Source: Pararge aegeria
Lineage: Eukaryota > Arthropoda > Insecta > Lepidoptera > Nymphalidae
Direction: 5' to 3'
Assembly: GCF_905163445.1 (NCBI RefSeq)
Contig: NC_053185.1
Span: forward strand, 13,906,001 to 13,970,000
Length of the DNA stretch: 64,000 nt
Below are positions 63,921-64,000 of this stretch, piece after piece. Both the position numbers and the translations under genes were made by a program. Position 1 is the first letter of the stretch; each line of letters begins with the position of its first letter. The notes under the pieces are model-generated. The model was not told the DNA's origin. It saw only the letters and a program-made list of their open reading frames with translations, and searched no databases.

Positions 63921-64000
63921 CTAGAAAAATTTCATATCTATACAATGGATTTCATGAAGCTACAGAATTTAGATTTTTGTTAGCTTAAAAAATACATCCC

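Overview
The window looks like AT-rich animal nuclear DNA, almost certainly from a moth or butterfly (Lepidoptera). The evidence is a spliced gene with GT-AG introns, several lepidopteran-type tRNA-derived SINE families, many LINE 3' ends, Helitron-like ends, and no bacterial-style gene packing. The species cannot be named from the sequence. I assigned the letters used here for repeat families (SINE-A, -B, -C; element D; LINE tails E, F, G); they are not database names.

One host gene is clear. From 63920 down to 54477 on the minus strand lie the last ten visible coding exons of a sorting nexin of the SNX13 / Drosophila snazarus (snz) type. They encode the end of the linker, the PX domain and the nexin C-terminal domain. 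All nine internal junctions keep frame, giving 383 codons plus a stop. The 5' exons (PXA, RGS) lie beyond the right edge. Its introns hold SINEs, LINE scraps, inverted-repeat elements and a 251-bp retroposon with an 11-bp target duplication.

Everything to the left of about 54 kb is non-genic as far as I can see. Layout: 0.1-2.6 kb, a satellite with a 147-bp period arranged in a higher-order repeat and abutting a dead LINE end; 3-15 kb, SINEs, a Helitron-like element and a palindromic MITE; 16.8-17.5 kb, a Penelope-like non-autonomous element with an intact hammerhead ribozyme motif, next to a composite element D/SINE-A; 18-30 kb, nested SINE/MITE copies, several short-loop palindromes and RTE fragments; 31-34 kb, LINE C-termini and a SINE split by a tandem duplication; 37.2 kb, a second intact hammerhead-bearing element inside element D with a 7-bp target duplication; 43.1-43.6 kb, a decayed R4/Dong-like LINE endonuclease end; 49.6 kb, a third Penelope-like copy with a broken ribozyme; 50.6 kb, a 17-bp minisatellite resembling a tRNA A box; 53.0 kb, an RTE C-terminus; 54.5 kb to the end, the snz-like gene.

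The most interesting items are the hammerhead-ribozyme elements, the 147-bp higher-order satellite, a cluster of near-perfect short-loop palindromes, and a LINE/SINE pair that share a 3' tail.
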